The notes beneath the pieces are model-generated. The model saw only the letters and a list, made by a program, of their open reading frames with translations, was not told the origin of the DNA and did not search any database. Below, piece after piece: positions 9,758 through 18,859 of a stretch of 64,000 nt of DNA. The first letter of the stretch is position 1; each line of letters starts with the position of its first letter. The stretch is taken from positions 434,001 to 498,000 of the forward strand of contig NZ_BMCM01000002.1 of NCBI RefSeq assembly GCF_014635185.1, read 5' to 3'. The position numbers were made by a program, and so were the translations under genes. This stretch comes from Microbacterium murale (GTDB lineage: Bacteria > Actinomycetota > Actinomycetes > Actinomycetales > Microbacteriaceae).

Positions 9758-10879
9758 TCAGTCGCCCAGATCGACCGCGAGCACGATCACGGCGGCCAGC
9801 GCGTCGCGTTCGACGATGAGCGAGGGACCAGCCGAGTCGACCAGCACACCGGCGAGTGACGCGTGACTGGTGAGCAGCTTGGCGAGCTGCTCCGGGGTGA
9901 AGGGCATGGGCTTGTCGCCGCGGCCGAGTGCGACGACCTCGAGCGGGTGCGAGAACACCTGCAGGAAGCGGCGGCCGTCGGCGGTGTGCGCCTCGGCGAT
10001 GCCCACCTTCGCTCCTTCGGTGCCGTCGTTGACCGCGACCCAGACCTTGGTCTTGGCGAGAGCGTCGCCGACCTTCCGTGCCGTGTCCTGCTCACGCGGA
10101 GCGGAAAGGAGCGACTTGATCGTCATGCCGGGATCGGCCTGTTCGAGCGCCTTCGTGAGAATCTCGATCGAGAACACCGCGCGATGCGCGCCAGAGGCGT
10201 TGTCGATGATGAGTCCGCTGAAGCCGCCGGATACGACCTGCTGCAGCACGGCGGTGACCGGCTGCGCGACCGCCGATGTCGCCGTCGGTTCGGTCTCACG
10301 CTGAACGGAATCGCGCACCGCGACCGCCGAGCTGAACGCGAGCATGTACGCACGCTCGCCGTCGCGGACGACCGCGACGGAGAGCGGCTTGCCCTCGCTG
10401 ATCTGCGTGCGCGCGTCGCCGCTCACGCGCAGGAAAAGGTGCCCCTGCAGCATCTGACGCAGCACGCCGATCAGCTGCTCGTTCGTCGCGCCCTCTTCGA
10501 TCTCGGCGAGCGCCGTGCGCAGCAGGACGTTGTCCTTCATGCCGGGGACGGATTCGGTCTGCGCCGGCGGCAGCGCCGGCGCGAGGGGAAGCGTGCGCTT
10601 CTCGGGTGCGGTCGGCACAGATGCACCGGATGCCGTCGGCCGCGGAGCCGCGATCGGGCTGGGGGTGTTCGGCGCAGGCTCATCCGGATCGGGGAGCTTG
10701 ACCTCGGGGCCCGCCGCCGCGCCGACACCGCGGAACGCCTGAACCGAGATCCCGATCTCGGGCACCGGTTCGCTGGGCGGCTGCTCCTGTTCGGCACGCT
10801 CGTCGGGAGCATCCGCCTCGATCGGCGTCTGCGACTCGGACGCGTCGTCGGTCTTCTTGCGGCGGTTGAACAGTGCCAT
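9758..10879 (-). CDS. SseB-family protein
   Basis: 373 aa cytoplasmic protein. A low-complexity acidic/Pro N-terminus (~1-115, starting ALFNRRKKTDD) is followed by two SseB-like alpha/beta modules (~118-245 and ~250-373). The first includes NEQLIGVLRQMLQGHLFLRV and the second PMPFTPEQLAKLLTSHASLA. SseB domains in actinobacteria have no settled function; enhancement of serine sensitivity was described in E. coli. The N-terminus may be flexible or modified. Confidence 0.75.
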   Translation of the reverse strand: MALFNRRKKTDDASESQTPIEADAPDERAEQEQPPSEPVPEIGISVQAFRGVGAAAGPEVKLPDPDEPAPNTPSPIAAPRPTASGASVPTAPEKRTLPLAPALPPAQTESVPGMKDNVLLRTALAEIEEGATNEQLIGVLRQMLQGHLFLRVSGDARTQISEGKPLSVAVVRDGERAYMLAFSSAVAVRDSVQRETEPTATSAVAQPVTAVLQQVVSGGFSGLIIDNASGAHRAVFSIEILTKALEQADPGMTIKSLLSAPREQDTARKVGDALAKTKVWVAVNDGTEGAKVGIAEAHTADGRRFLQVFSHPLEVVALGRGDKPMPFTPEQLAKLLTSHASLAGVLVDSAGPSLIVERDALAAVIVLAVDLGD

Positions 10880-10886
10880 ATCGATC

Positions 10887-10892
10887 AGCCTA
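10887..10892 (-). promoter_or_regulatory. -10 element TAGGCT of the SseB gene
   Basis: Seven nt before the ATG on the minus strand; no Shine-Dalgarno. Confidence 0.5.
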
Positions 10893-11085
10893 ACCCGGCC
10901 GCGTGGGGTGTCTGAGTCCGGTGGCGTCCGTTCGCCGCAGTGGCGGAAGGATTTCCCGGCTTCAGTCGCGCATGAACCCGGGAGACCCTTCTGGCATGCG
11001 CTGACACGCGGGTGGGTCGCCGCGCGAGGCGACGGGGCGCCGAGGCGGCGTGGATCCGCGCGGACGCGGACGCGGTTCGGCGCCG

Positions 11086-11091
11086 TAGCAT
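11086..11091 (+). promoter_or_regulatory. -10 element TAGCAT of the glutaminase gene
   Basis: Six nt before ATG 11098. The rest of the 218-bp divergent intergenic (10880-11097) shows no other feature that I can support. Confidence 0.5.
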
Positions 11092-11097
11092 GGGGCC

Positions 11098-12480
11098 ATG
11101 CCTGCCCCGGAGAAGCTCTCTGACATCGTCACGTCGTTCCTCGACATCGTGCACGACCGGCTCATCAGCGACCGGCGCGGGGCGGTCGCCGATTACATCC
11201 CGCAGTTGGCCGGTGCGGATCCTGAGCTGTTCGGTATCGCCCTGTGCGGACTCAACGGCCGCGTATACGAGAGCGGCGACACCGGCGTCGACTTCACGAT
11301 CCAGTCCGCGTCGAAGCCGTTCGTGTATTCACTCGCTCTCGACGATCAGGGTCTCGATGCCGTGCACGACAGGGTGGGAGCCGAGCCGAGCGGCGAGGCG
11401 TTCAACTCCGTCAAGCTCGAGGCCGGTACAGGGCGGCCGCCGAACCCGATGGTCAACGCGGGCGCGATAGTGACGACGTCGCTCGTCTCAGGGCGCTCCC
11501 CCGAGGAGCGTTTCGGGCGCATCCTCGCTCGCCTCAGCGCCTTCGCGGGTCGCGACCTGAGCGTCGACGAAGCCGTGCTGGCATCTGAGCAGGAGTCGGG
11601 CGATCGTAATCGTGCACTCGCCTATCTCATGCGCGGTGCCGGCTCTCTCACCGCCCCTGTGGCGGAGACGCTCGACACGTACTTCCGACAGTGCTCCGTA
11701 CTCGTCACGGCGCGCGACATCGCCGTGATGGGCGCGACCCTCGCCAACGGCGGCGTGAACCCGGTGACGGGTCAGCGTGTGACCAGCGCGGAGACCTGCC
11801 AGCATGTCATGACGATCATGGCCACCTGCGGCATGTACGACTACGCCGGTGAATGGCTGCTGCGGGCCGGGCTCCCGGCGAAATCAGGAGTCGCGGGCGG
11901 ACTCGTCGCGAGCTCGCCAGGTGAGTTCGGGCTCGGACTCTTCAGTCCGCGACTCGATGCGAGCGGTGCGAGCGTGCGCGGTGTCGCGGCGGCCCAGCAG
12001 CTCGCGACGCGGTTCGGCCTGCACGTGCTGCATCGTCCGCTCACGCTGTCGGCGGCAGAGGTCACGGCCGCGAACGATGAGCTCGCGGCAGGACTCGGTG
12101 CCGAACAGGATGCCGTCGCCACCCAGATCCTGCAGGAGAACGCCGATGACCTGGCCGTGTGGCGTCTGCGCGGCTACATCGACTTCGATGGAGCCGAACG
12201 GCTGCTGCTCGATCTCGACTCGTGGCTCGACGCGCGTCCGGCCGATCGCGATTCGCCGGCGGTCATCGTCCTGGATCTCACCGAGGTGACGCAGCTGCAG
12301 TCCGTCGCGGTGTGGATGCTCGCCGCTCTCGCGACCTGGTGCCGTGCGCGAGGTATGCGGGTCATCGCGAGCGACCCGCAGGGCCGCAGTCTCGGGGTGG
12401 CAGGCCTCTCGCAGTCGGCCGGGTTCGACGATGCCGTGCGCGACGCGGCGACCATGACCGGTGCGATCCCGAACGGCTGA
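11098..12480 (+). CDS. glsA: Glutaminase A fused to a STAS domain
   Basis: Hydrolyses L-glutamine to glutamate and ammonia. The beta-lactamase-like glutaminase core spans ~1-310, with the catalytic Ser70-x-x-Lys73 (QSASKPFVYS), NPMVNAGAIVTTSLV, ESGDRNRALAY and the GVAGG loop. About residues 330-455 form a STAS/anti-sigma-antagonist-like domain (VWRLRGYIDFDGAERLLLDL, VIVLDLTEVTQLQSVAVWML). The segment aligned with the usual phospho-acceptor reads LQSVA, keeping a Ser. STAS fusions suggest regulation or membrane association. It converges on pcrA with a 6-nt gap and no terminator. Confidence 0.92.
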   Translation: MPAPEKLSDIVTSFLDIVHDRLISDRRGAVADYIPQLAGADPELFGIALCGLNGRVYESGDTGVDFTIQSASKPFVYSLALDDQGLDAVHDRVGAEPSGEAFNSVKLEAGTGRPPNPMVNAGAIVTTSLVSGRSPEERFGRILARLSAFAGRDLSVDEAVLASEQESGDRNRALAYLMRGAGSLTAPVAETLDTYFRQCSVLVTARDIAVMGATLANGGVNPVTGQRVTSAETCQHVMTIMATCGMYDYAGEWLLRAGLPAKSGVAGGLVASSPGEFGLGLFSPRLDASGASVRGVAAAQQLATRFGLHVLHRPLTLSAAEVTAANDELAAGLGAEQDAVATQILQENADDLAVWRLRGYIDFDGAERLLLDLDSWLDARPADRDSPAVIVLDLTEVTQLQSVAVWMLAALATWCRARGMRVIASDPQGRSLGVAGLSQSAGFDDAVRDAATMTGAIPNG

Positions 12481-12486
12481 GAGCGT

Positions 12487-14961
12487 CTACAGCTTCTCGA
12501 TCGGCGCGATCTTGATGAGGAGCTTCTTCAGCCCCGCAGCCTCGAACCGTACGTGGGCGATGCGCTTCGCGCCTTCGCCGGTGACGGCATCCACTCGTCC
12601 TTCGCCGAAGTCGGAGTGCCGAATGCGGTCGCCGGCATTGAGCTCGAGGTCGCCGTTGTCACGCACCTTGCCGGTGACCTTGTTGGGGAACTTGTCCATC
12701 GATGTCGACAGCGGCTTGAGAGTGTCTCTCGGGGCCAGGGGCTTGACGCCGAAGCGATCGCCACCCGACCCGAAGCCGCCGCTGCCTGACCCGCCGCCGC
12801 GACGCGCGTTGAGCGCACGCGACTGCATGCCGCCTCGGGAGTTCACGTCTCCCGGCGACTGACGCCAGTCGACCAGGTCGCCAGGGATCTCCTGCAGGAA
12901 CCGGCTCGGCATCGCCACCGACACCTCGCCGAACTGGGCGCGGGTCATCGCGAGCGACAGGTGCAGGCGCTTGCGCGCACGCGTGATGCCGACGTAGAAC
13001 AGCCGACGCTCTTCCTGCGGTCCGCCAGGCTCCCCCGCCGAGATGCGGTGCGGGATGAGGTCTTCTTCGACACCGGTCACGAACACGGCGTCGTACTCCA
13101 GGCCCTTGGCCGTGTGCATCGTCATCATCGACACCGATCCGGACTCGTCGTCCAGATCGTCGGCGTCGGCGACCAGCGCAACCTCGGTGAGGAAGTCGAC
13201 GATCGTGCCGTCGGGATTGTTGCGGGCGAAGTCGCGCGTGACGGCGACCAGTTCGTCGAGGTTCTCGACGCGGGCCTCATCTTGCGGGTCACGACTGGCG
13301 CGCAGCGCATCGAGGTACCCGCTCTTCGCGAGCAGCAGGCTGAGCCCGTCCGCGACCGAGGTCGAAGGCGGCACCTCGCCGGATGCGGGCAGCAGGATCT
13401 CGGTCGCCTCTTTCAACACGGCATCCAGCTGGCCGATGCCCGCCTGGATCTTCGGCCCCACGCCGAGCTGACCCGGTACCGAGAGCGCTTCGCGGAACGA
13501 GATGCCGTGATCTTCGGCGAAGCGCGCGATCGCGGTCTCGGTGACGTCGCCGATGCCGCGCCGCGGCTTGTTCAGGATGCGCCTGACCGACATCTCGTCT
13601 GCGGGGTTCGCCACAGCGATGAGGTACGCCATGGCGTCTTTGATCTCGGCGCGCTCGTAGAACTTCGTGCCGCCCATGATCTTGTACGGCACGGCCGAGC
13701 GGATGAAGATCTCCTCCAGAGCACGCGACTGAGAGTTCGTGCGGTAGAACACCGCCATCTCCGAGTACGGCATGCCCGAGCGGCGGAGCGCCTCGACCTC
13801 ATCCGCGACGAATTGCGCCTCATCGTGCTGCGAGTACCCGGTGAAGCCGACGATCTTGTCGCCCGCTCCCCTGTCGCTCCAGAGCTTCTTGTCCTTGCGG
13901 TCGAAGTTGTTGCCGATCACGGCGTTCGCCGCCGAGAGGATGTTCTGCGTCGATCGGTAGTTCTGCTCGAGCAGCACCACGCGAGCACCGGGGAAGTCGC
14001 GTTCGAACTCGCTGATGTTGCGGATGTCGGCCCCGCGGAACGCGTAGATCGACTGGTCGGAGTCGCCGACGACGGTCAGCGATGCACCCTCCAGCTCGGA
14101 TGCCGTCGCGTCTGAGTGCGATGGCTCGAAGATCATCATGCCGTTGGAGGCATATGGATCGGGGCCATCGCCCGACACAGGGCGCGTGAGTTCGTGGATG
14201 AGCGAGTACTGGGCGTGATTGGTGTCCTGATACTCGTCGACGAGGATGTGCCGGAAACGGCGACGATACGTGTCGGCGACCTTGGGGAACGCCCGGAACA
14301 GGAACACCGTCTGGCCGATGAGGTCGTCGAAGTCGAACGCGTTGGCCTTGCGCAACTGCCGCTGGTAGTCGGAGAAGATCTCGACGAACTTGCGCTCGGC
14401 GGGGTCGGACATGTTCGCCTGGCGGGCGAAGGACTCGGCGTCGGAGAGCTCGTTCTTCAGCTTCGAGATGCGCGACTGGGTGGCTGCAGGAGTGAGTCCG
14501 TAGGCGTCGGCCTCATGCTCCTTCACCAGCCGCTTGATGAGCGCGCGCGAGTCGCCCGAGTCGTAGATCGTGAACGACTTGGTGAAGCCGAAGTGGTCGG
14601 CCTCGCGGCGCAGGATGCGCACACATGCGGAGTGGAACGTCGAGATCCACATGCCACGCGCGGCGTCGCCCACGAGATCGACGACGCGCTCGCGCATCTC
14701 TCCCGCAGCCTTGTTGGTGAACGTGATCGCGAGGATCTGGCTCGGCCATGCCTCTCGGCCTCGCAACAGCGAGGCGATGCGGCGGGTGAGCACGCTGGTC
14801 TTGCCCGAGCCCGCACCGGCGACGATCAGCAGTGCTGGGCCGCGGTAGGTGACCGCTTCGAGCTGTTGCGGGTTGAGACCTGCGAGAAGGTCGTCTTGGT
14901 CCGGCGCCCCAGGTGTGTGGGGGCCGGCGTTGGACGGGACGATGAGAGGGGCTTCGGTCAT
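12487..14961 (-). CDS. pcrA: ATP-dependent DNA helicase PcrA/UvrD
   Basis: 824 aa superfamily 1A 3'-5' helicase for nucleotide-excision repair and replication restart. Motifs in order: Q motif NPQQLEAV; Walker A GAGSGKTS (49-56); TFTNKAAGEMRERV; DEYQDTNHAQ; GDSDQSIYAFRGA; QNYRST; MTMHTAKGLEYDAVFVTG; EERRLFYVGITRARKRL. The C-terminal Gly-rich linker and GDRIRHSDFGEGRV...FEAAGLKKLLI form the RNA-polymerase-interacting Tudor-like region of PcrA. No SOS box is visible upstream. TAGACT lies nine nt and AAGGTC two to three nt before the ATG. Confidence 0.97.
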   Translation of the reverse strand: MTEAPLIVPSNAGPHTPGAPDQDDLLAGLNPQQLEAVTYRGPALLIVAGAGSGKTSVLTRRIASLLRGREAWPSQILAITFTNKAAGEMRERVVDLVGDAARGMWISTFHSACVRILRREADHFGFTKSFTIYDSGDSRALIKRLVKEHEADAYGLTPAATQSRISKLKNELSDAESFARQANMSDPAERKFVEIFSDYQRQLRKANAFDFDDLIGQTVFLFRAFPKVADTYRRRFRHILVDEYQDTNHAQYSLIHELTRPVSGDGPDPYASNGMMIFEPSHSDATASELEGASLTVVGDSDQSIYAFRGADIRNISEFERDFPGARVVLLEQNYRSTQNILSAANAVIGNNFDRKDKKLWSDRGAGDKIVGFTGYSQHDEAQFVADEVEALRRSGMPYSEMAVFYRTNSQSRALEEIFIRSAVPYKIMGGTKFYERAEIKDAMAYLIAVANPADEMSVRRILNKPRRGIGDVTETAIARFAEDHGISFREALSVPGQLGVGPKIQAGIGQLDAVLKEATEILLPASGEVPPSTSVADGLSLLLAKSGYLDALRASRDPQDEARVENLDELVAVTRDFARNNPDGTIVDFLTEVALVADADDLDDESGSVSMMTMHTAKGLEYDAVFVTGVEEDLIPHRISAGEPGGPQEERRLFYVGITRARKRLHLSLAMTRAQFGEVSVAMPSRFLQEIPGDLVDWRQSPGDVNSRGGMQSRALNARRGGGSGSGGFGSGGDRFGVKPLAPRDTLKPLSTSMDKFPNKVTGKVRDNGDLELNAGDRIRHSDFGEGRVDAVTGEGAKRIAHVRFEAAGLKKLLIKIAPIEKL

Positions 14962-15023
14962 GACCTTACGAGTCTAGGCTGGGCCACAGACGCCCGGTAA
15001 CGATCCGTATCGAGGAGGAAGAC

Positions 15024-15416
15024 ATGATCAGCGAGCTGCAGGAACAGCAGTGCCGAGAGCTGTTGACCACGACGACGGTGGGAAGGATCGGCTTCGTCGT
15101 AGACGAGCGCGTCCACATCTTCCCGGTCAACTACGCCGTGTCAGGCGATGACCTCCTCGTGCACACCTCTTCCGACGGCATCCTGAGACGCGTGGGCGAC
15201 GCGGATTCCATGGTCGCGTTCGAGATCGACTATCACGACGACCTCGCGGGGACAGGCTGGAGCGTGTTGATGCATGGGCAGATCTCGACCGCGAGCGACG
15301 AGGACGTCCCCACGACCGCCGGCCGTGCACCATGGGCCGGCGCTGAGCGCGTGCTGCCGCTGCGGTTCCGCATCGAGAGCATCTCCGGTCGGCGCGTCCG
15401 ACGCGAACGACCCTGA
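15024..15416 (+). CDS. Pyridoxamine 5'-phosphate oxidase-like flavin-binding protein
   Basis: 130 aa split-barrel protein. The TTVGRIGFVVDERVHIFPVN segment (residues ~17-36) and LVHTSSDG are typical of small PPOX/nitroreductase-like proteins that bind FMN or F420. The substrate is unknown; reductive detoxification is common in the family. GAGGAGGAAG precedes the ATG. It lies 15 nt before the YccF gene and probably shares its transcript. Confidence 0.85.
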   Translation: MISELQEQQCRELLTTTTVGRIGFVVDERVHIFPVNYAVSGDDLLVHTSSDGILRRVGDADSMVAFEIDYHDDLAGTGWSVLMHGQISTASDEDVPTTAGRAPWAGAERVLPLRFRIESISGRRVRRERP

Positions 15417-15431
15417 GAGATAGGAAGAACC

Positions 15432-15830
15432 ATGCGCACGATCCTCAACGTCATCTGGCTGGTCCTGTCCGGATTCTGGCTGTTCCTGGGCTACATGCTC
15501 GCGGGCATCATCCTGTGCGTGCTGATCGTCACGATCCCGTGGGGCATCGCGTCGTTCCGCATCGCCGGCTACGCGCTCTGGCCGTTCGGACGTCAGATCA
15601 TCGACAAGCCGCGAGGCGGGGTCGGAGCGTTCCTCGGCAACGTGGTGTGGGTCGTCCTCGCCGGGTGGTGGCTCGCGATCGGCCACATCGTCTCCGGCAT
15701 CGCCCTGTGCATCACGATCATCGGCATCCCGATGGGCATCGCCGATTTCAAGATGGTGCCGATCTCGCTCATGCCGCTCGGCAAGGACATCGTCTCGACC
15801 CGAAGGGGTCCTTTCGACTCGAAGCGCTGA
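15432..15830 (+). CDS. YccF-family membrane protein
   Basis: 132 aa inner-membrane protein with two repeated YccF modules. Each has a hydrophobic helix pair and a PxGI/PMGI turn (VTIPWGIASFRIAGYALWPF; GIPMGIADFKMVPISLMPLG). Function is unknown; in other bacteria it sits near transporters. AGGAAG precedes the ATG and it follows the PPOX gene closely. Confidence 0.9.
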   Translation: MRTILNVIWLVLSGFWLFLGYMLAGIILCVLIVTIPWGIASFRIAGYALWPFGRQIIDKPRGGVGAFLGNVVWVVLAGWWLAIGHIVSGIALCITIIGIPMGIADFKMVPISLMPLGKDIVSTRRGPFDSKR

Positions 15831-15870
15831 CACGTCGGCGCTGCCCAGCGGCGCCACCCATCGGCGCAGA

Positions 15871-15913
15871 CGCTGAAGGCGCGTGGAGCGGTCGGCTCCA
15901 CGCGCCTTCAGCG
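15871..15913. terminator. Bidirectional hairpin terminator
   Basis: Perfect 19-bp stem (CGCTGAAGGCGCGTGGAGC and its complement) with a 5-nt loop, between the convergent YccF and lamin-tail genes. Confidence 0.85.
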
Positions 15914-15921
15914 CTGTACGG

Positions 15922-18723
15922 CTAGGCCGTCTGTCGCCGGCGACGCAGGGTCACTGCGATCGCACCGGCGAACAGGAGTCCCAGCGCGAGCACGAGGGCT
16001 GCGGCCGGGAGTTCGGAGCCGGTGGCCGCGAGCCCTCCGCCGGCGGCGGTGACCTGGATGTTCACCCAGCCCAGGAGCTCCCCGTCCGCGGAGTACACCG
16101 CGAGACGATGCGCGCCGGCCGCGGCATCCTTCGGGATCGTGACCGTGATCGCACCTGCGGCGTTCAACGTGCCGTCGGCGAGGAACGTCGGGTCGGAGTA
16201 CATCCAGACTTCGACGTCGGCGCCTGGGTGCTGCGCGAGCGTGATCGTCACCTTCTCGCCCGGGGCGACGGATGACTTGTCCACCGTCGCTCCGCCACGA
16301 TTGCCGTCCACGATCGCGTCACCGGGAAGCGGTTCGATCGACGGGCCGGGCTGGCTCCCACCGTCGCCGGAGCCAGGACCCTCGCCAGCAGCGGCCGGCA
16401 GGGTTCCCGTACGCAGTGCCTCTGACGCGAACCCGTCGGCGAACCACCACACCGGACGCTGGCCGTTCGATGCGAGTGAGGCCGGCGCCGTGGCGAAGCC
16501 CTCGTTGTTGATGTCGGGCAGACCTGCCGCGCGTGCGAAGTGCGCGATGCCGGGTTCAGCCGTGCCGTTGAGCGTGACCTGCGCCGAGGCGCCGTGGCAT
16601 CCGTCATCGCACACGGCCCACAGCACGCCGAGCACCGAGTCGTAGTCCAGCGCCATGACGCCCGCAAGGTCTGGGTCGATCGTCGAGACGAGCTGCGCCG
16701 AGCCGTCGGCGGCCAGGGCGAACGCGTACACGCCGCCGTTGTCCTCGACGGCGACGAAGAAGAGACCGGCGTTCTTGCCCGCGTACGCCGCCGGGTCATA
16801 GGCCGCCTGAGCCTCGTCGTCGAAGAGCTTCCCGGTGAGTGCAGCATCCGGTACCCACTCGACCGCCTCGATGCCGAGGTTCGCCCCGACGGCGGGGAGC
16901 CGTGCGGTGAGATCCCACTCGGTCAGCGCGACGAGGTCGGAGCCGGCGCCGTTCGGGTCGACCTGCAGGATCTTGTTCTCGTTGACGCCCTTCGCGCTGT
17001 TGTCGCGCTCGGATGCCACATAGACGAGTCCGTCGGCATCGGTCGTGATGCCCTCGGTGTCGGGGCCTGCGGCGCCGGGTGCGTCAGCATCCTTCTGGAA
17101 GCGCACGCGCTTGCCGTCCGCCCAGCCGTCGACCATCGAGACGGAGCCGTCGGCCGAGGCCTTCAGCTTCCAGATGCGCCCCTCGCCGTTGTCGACCGCC
17201 CAGAGGAAGGTGCCGTCTGCGGTCTCCTGGACGTCGAGTCCTGAACTGTCCTCAAGGAACATCGGCGCAGAGTCCAGCACTCGCACGTCGGCGGAACCCG
17301 GCCACGGGGCGAGCTCGATCTCGCCGCCGCCGTCGTCACCGCCGCCCTCGCAGACGTTCACCGCGCCCTTGGTGGACAACGCGACGTCGATGAACTCGTC
17401 GCCGCAGCGCGCCCAGACGCCCTTGGCGTGATCGGCGTACACGTGCTCGGCCACCGTCTTGCCGTTCGCATCGCGCACCGTGACGGTGTCGCCGCCACCG
17501 AGCCCGAAGTCGAAGTTCGCCGGCTGGTCGAACACGAAGTATCCGCCCGCCGCCAGCACGGTTCCGGTCGGCAGCGGAGTGGTCTCGGCCGCGTGCCCTA
17601 CCGGATCGCTGTCCATCACGGTCCAGCCGGACATGTCGACGGCAGCCGCGCCGGCGTTGAAGACCTCCACCCAGTCGGTCGCGTCGCCGTTCGACTCGAT
17701 CTCGTTGATCACGACATCGGGGCTGACGCAGGCGTTGGATGCTCCCGGGGTCGGCGTCGCGAGCGCGAAGACACCCTCGCCGTCGGTGCAGCGGGCCAGC
17801 GTCGCGGCGGCGAAGTCGCCGTCGATCGCGGCGTGCCCCTCCCAGGGAAGCGTGTCGTCGACGAGCGCACCGGAGACGTCGAACAGGCGGATGCGGTCGG
17901 CGGAGCCGATGCCGATCGGCTCGCGGAATGCCGTCTCGATGCCGTCGACGATGCCGATCGTGCCCTCCTCGACTACGAGGAATCCGCCGGCCTCGAGAGA
18001 CGTGCCCGGCGCGAACTGCCAGCGGTGGTCATCGGAGTTGTCGCGGATCTCGTAGCCGGAGAGGTCGAAGGCCGCGTCGCCCGGGTTGTAGAACTCCACC
18101 CAATCGGCGGGTTGCGAGTCGACCTCGTTGATCCGCACGGATCCGGCGACCGGTGTCTCGGGCTCCTCCGGCTCTTCCGGCTCTTCCGGGATCGTCTCGA
18201 ACGTGTTCTCCGCACCCTTGGTCGACGCCGTGGTGAGGCCCCAGACCACTTCACCGTCCATATCCTGCGCGCCCCAGCTCGGCACGGCATGCGTTCCTTC
18301 CGGCCAGGTGGTCTGCAGCAGCGGCTGGGCGCCGTTCGCGTCACCCGGTGCGAACAGACGCACACTGTCGCCCTTGCCGAGACCGAAGTCGAAGTCGCCC
18401 TCCCCCGTATCGGACAGGGTGTCGATGACGAGGTAGCCGCCGGGCGTCACGATCGTGCCGGCGGGGAACGTGTACGGGTTCTTGTCGCTCTCGTCCTGGA
18501 CGATGTAGCCGCTCAGGTCGACGTCGGCGTCGGAATGGTTGTAGAACTCGATCCAATCGTCGGGGCTGCCCCCGTTGGAGACGACTTCGTTGATCCGGAC
18601 GCCGAGGGACGCCGCGGCATCGACAGCAGTGGCGCCGAAGGCGGTGGTGGGAACGGCGAGCAGCAGGGTGGCGCTCATCGCGCACACCGCCGTCGTCGCG
18701 AACCCGCGTTGCAGGCGTGACAT
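15922..18723 (-). CDS. Sortase-anchored lamin-tail / phytase-esterase-like surface protein
   Basis: 933 aa secreted protein. A signal peptide (~1-30) is followed by three lamin-tail domains beginning VRINEVVSNG (~42), VRINEVDSQ (~198) and VVINEIESNG (~338). The first two are separated by a Glu/Pro linker. A beta-propeller-like region (~480-790; DVQETADGTFLWAVDNGEGR, DTEGITTDADGLVYVASERD) resembles the esterase-like domain associated with phytases. An Ig-like module with GEKVTITLAQHPGADVEVWM comes next. The tail LAATG, a membrane helix and RRRR form a class-E-type sortase signal. A PHO-box-like repeat lies upstream, consistent with phosphate scavenging. The enzyme activity is inferred. Confidence 0.8.
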   Translation of the reverse strand: MSRLQRGFATTAVCAMSATLLLAVPTTAFGATAVDAAASLGVRINEVVSNGGSPDDWIEFYNHSDADVDLSGYIVQDESDKNPYTFPAGTIVTPGGYLVIDTLSDTGEGDFDFGLGKGDSVRLFAPGDANGAQPLLQTTWPEGTHAVPSWGAQDMDGEVVWGLTTASTKGAENTFETIPEEPEEPEEPETPVAGSVRINEVDSQPADWVEFYNPGDAAFDLSGYEIRDNSDDHRWQFAPGTSLEAGGFLVVEEGTIGIVDGIETAFREPIGIGSADRIRLFDVSGALVDDTLPWEGHAAIDGDFAAATLARCTDGEGVFALATPTPGASNACVSPDVVINEIESNGDATDWVEVFNAGAAAVDMSGWTVMDSDPVGHAAETTPLPTGTVLAAGGYFVFDQPANFDFGLGGGDTVTVRDANGKTVAEHVYADHAKGVWARCGDEFIDVALSTKGAVNVCEGGGDDGGGEIELAPWPGSADVRVLDSAPMFLEDSSGLDVQETADGTFLWAVDNGEGRIWKLKASADGSVSMVDGWADGKRVRFQKDADAPGAAGPDTEGITTDADGLVYVASERDNSAKGVNENKILQVDPNGAGSDLVALTEWDLTARLPAVGANLGIEAVEWVPDAALTGKLFDDEAQAAYDPAAYAGKNAGLFFVAVEDNGGVYAFALAADGSAQLVSTIDPDLAGVMALDYDSVLGVLWAVCDDGCHGASAQVTLNGTAEPGIAHFARAAGLPDINNEGFATAPASLASNGQRPVWWFADGFASEALRTGTLPAAAGEGPGSGDGGSQPGPSIEPLPGDAIVDGNRGGATVDKSSVAPGEKVTITLAQHPGADVEVWMYSDPTFLADGTLNAAGAITVTIPKDAAAGAHRLAVYSADGELLGWVNIQVTAAGGGLAATGSELPAAALVLALGLLFAGAIAVTLRRRRQTA

Positions 18724-18797
18724 GTGACTCCAGGGTCAGAAGGAGGAACGGGATGGGCTCAGACCATCGAGTCCCGCTTAAATTCCTGAGTCGAGAG

Positions 18798-18815
18798 CGT
18801 GTACGCCGGGTGAAC
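18798..18815 (-). promoter_or_regulatory. PHO-box-like direct repeat
   Basis: On the minus strand GTTCACC-CGGC-GTACACG: the first unit matches the actinobacterial PhoP half-site and the second matches 5 of 7, with 11-nt periodicity. It lies about 75 nt upstream of the lamin-tail/phytase-like gene, in that gene's orientation. PhoP binding is inferred. Confidence 0.42.
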
Positions 18816-18859
18816 GAGCCATGTCCGGCGGGCGTTCAGGTACGAGCGCCCTGGCGGAG

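Noticed and set aside
14962-15023. SOS box for pcrA
   Set aside because: No GAAC-N4-GTTC palindrome in the 62-bp upstream gap.
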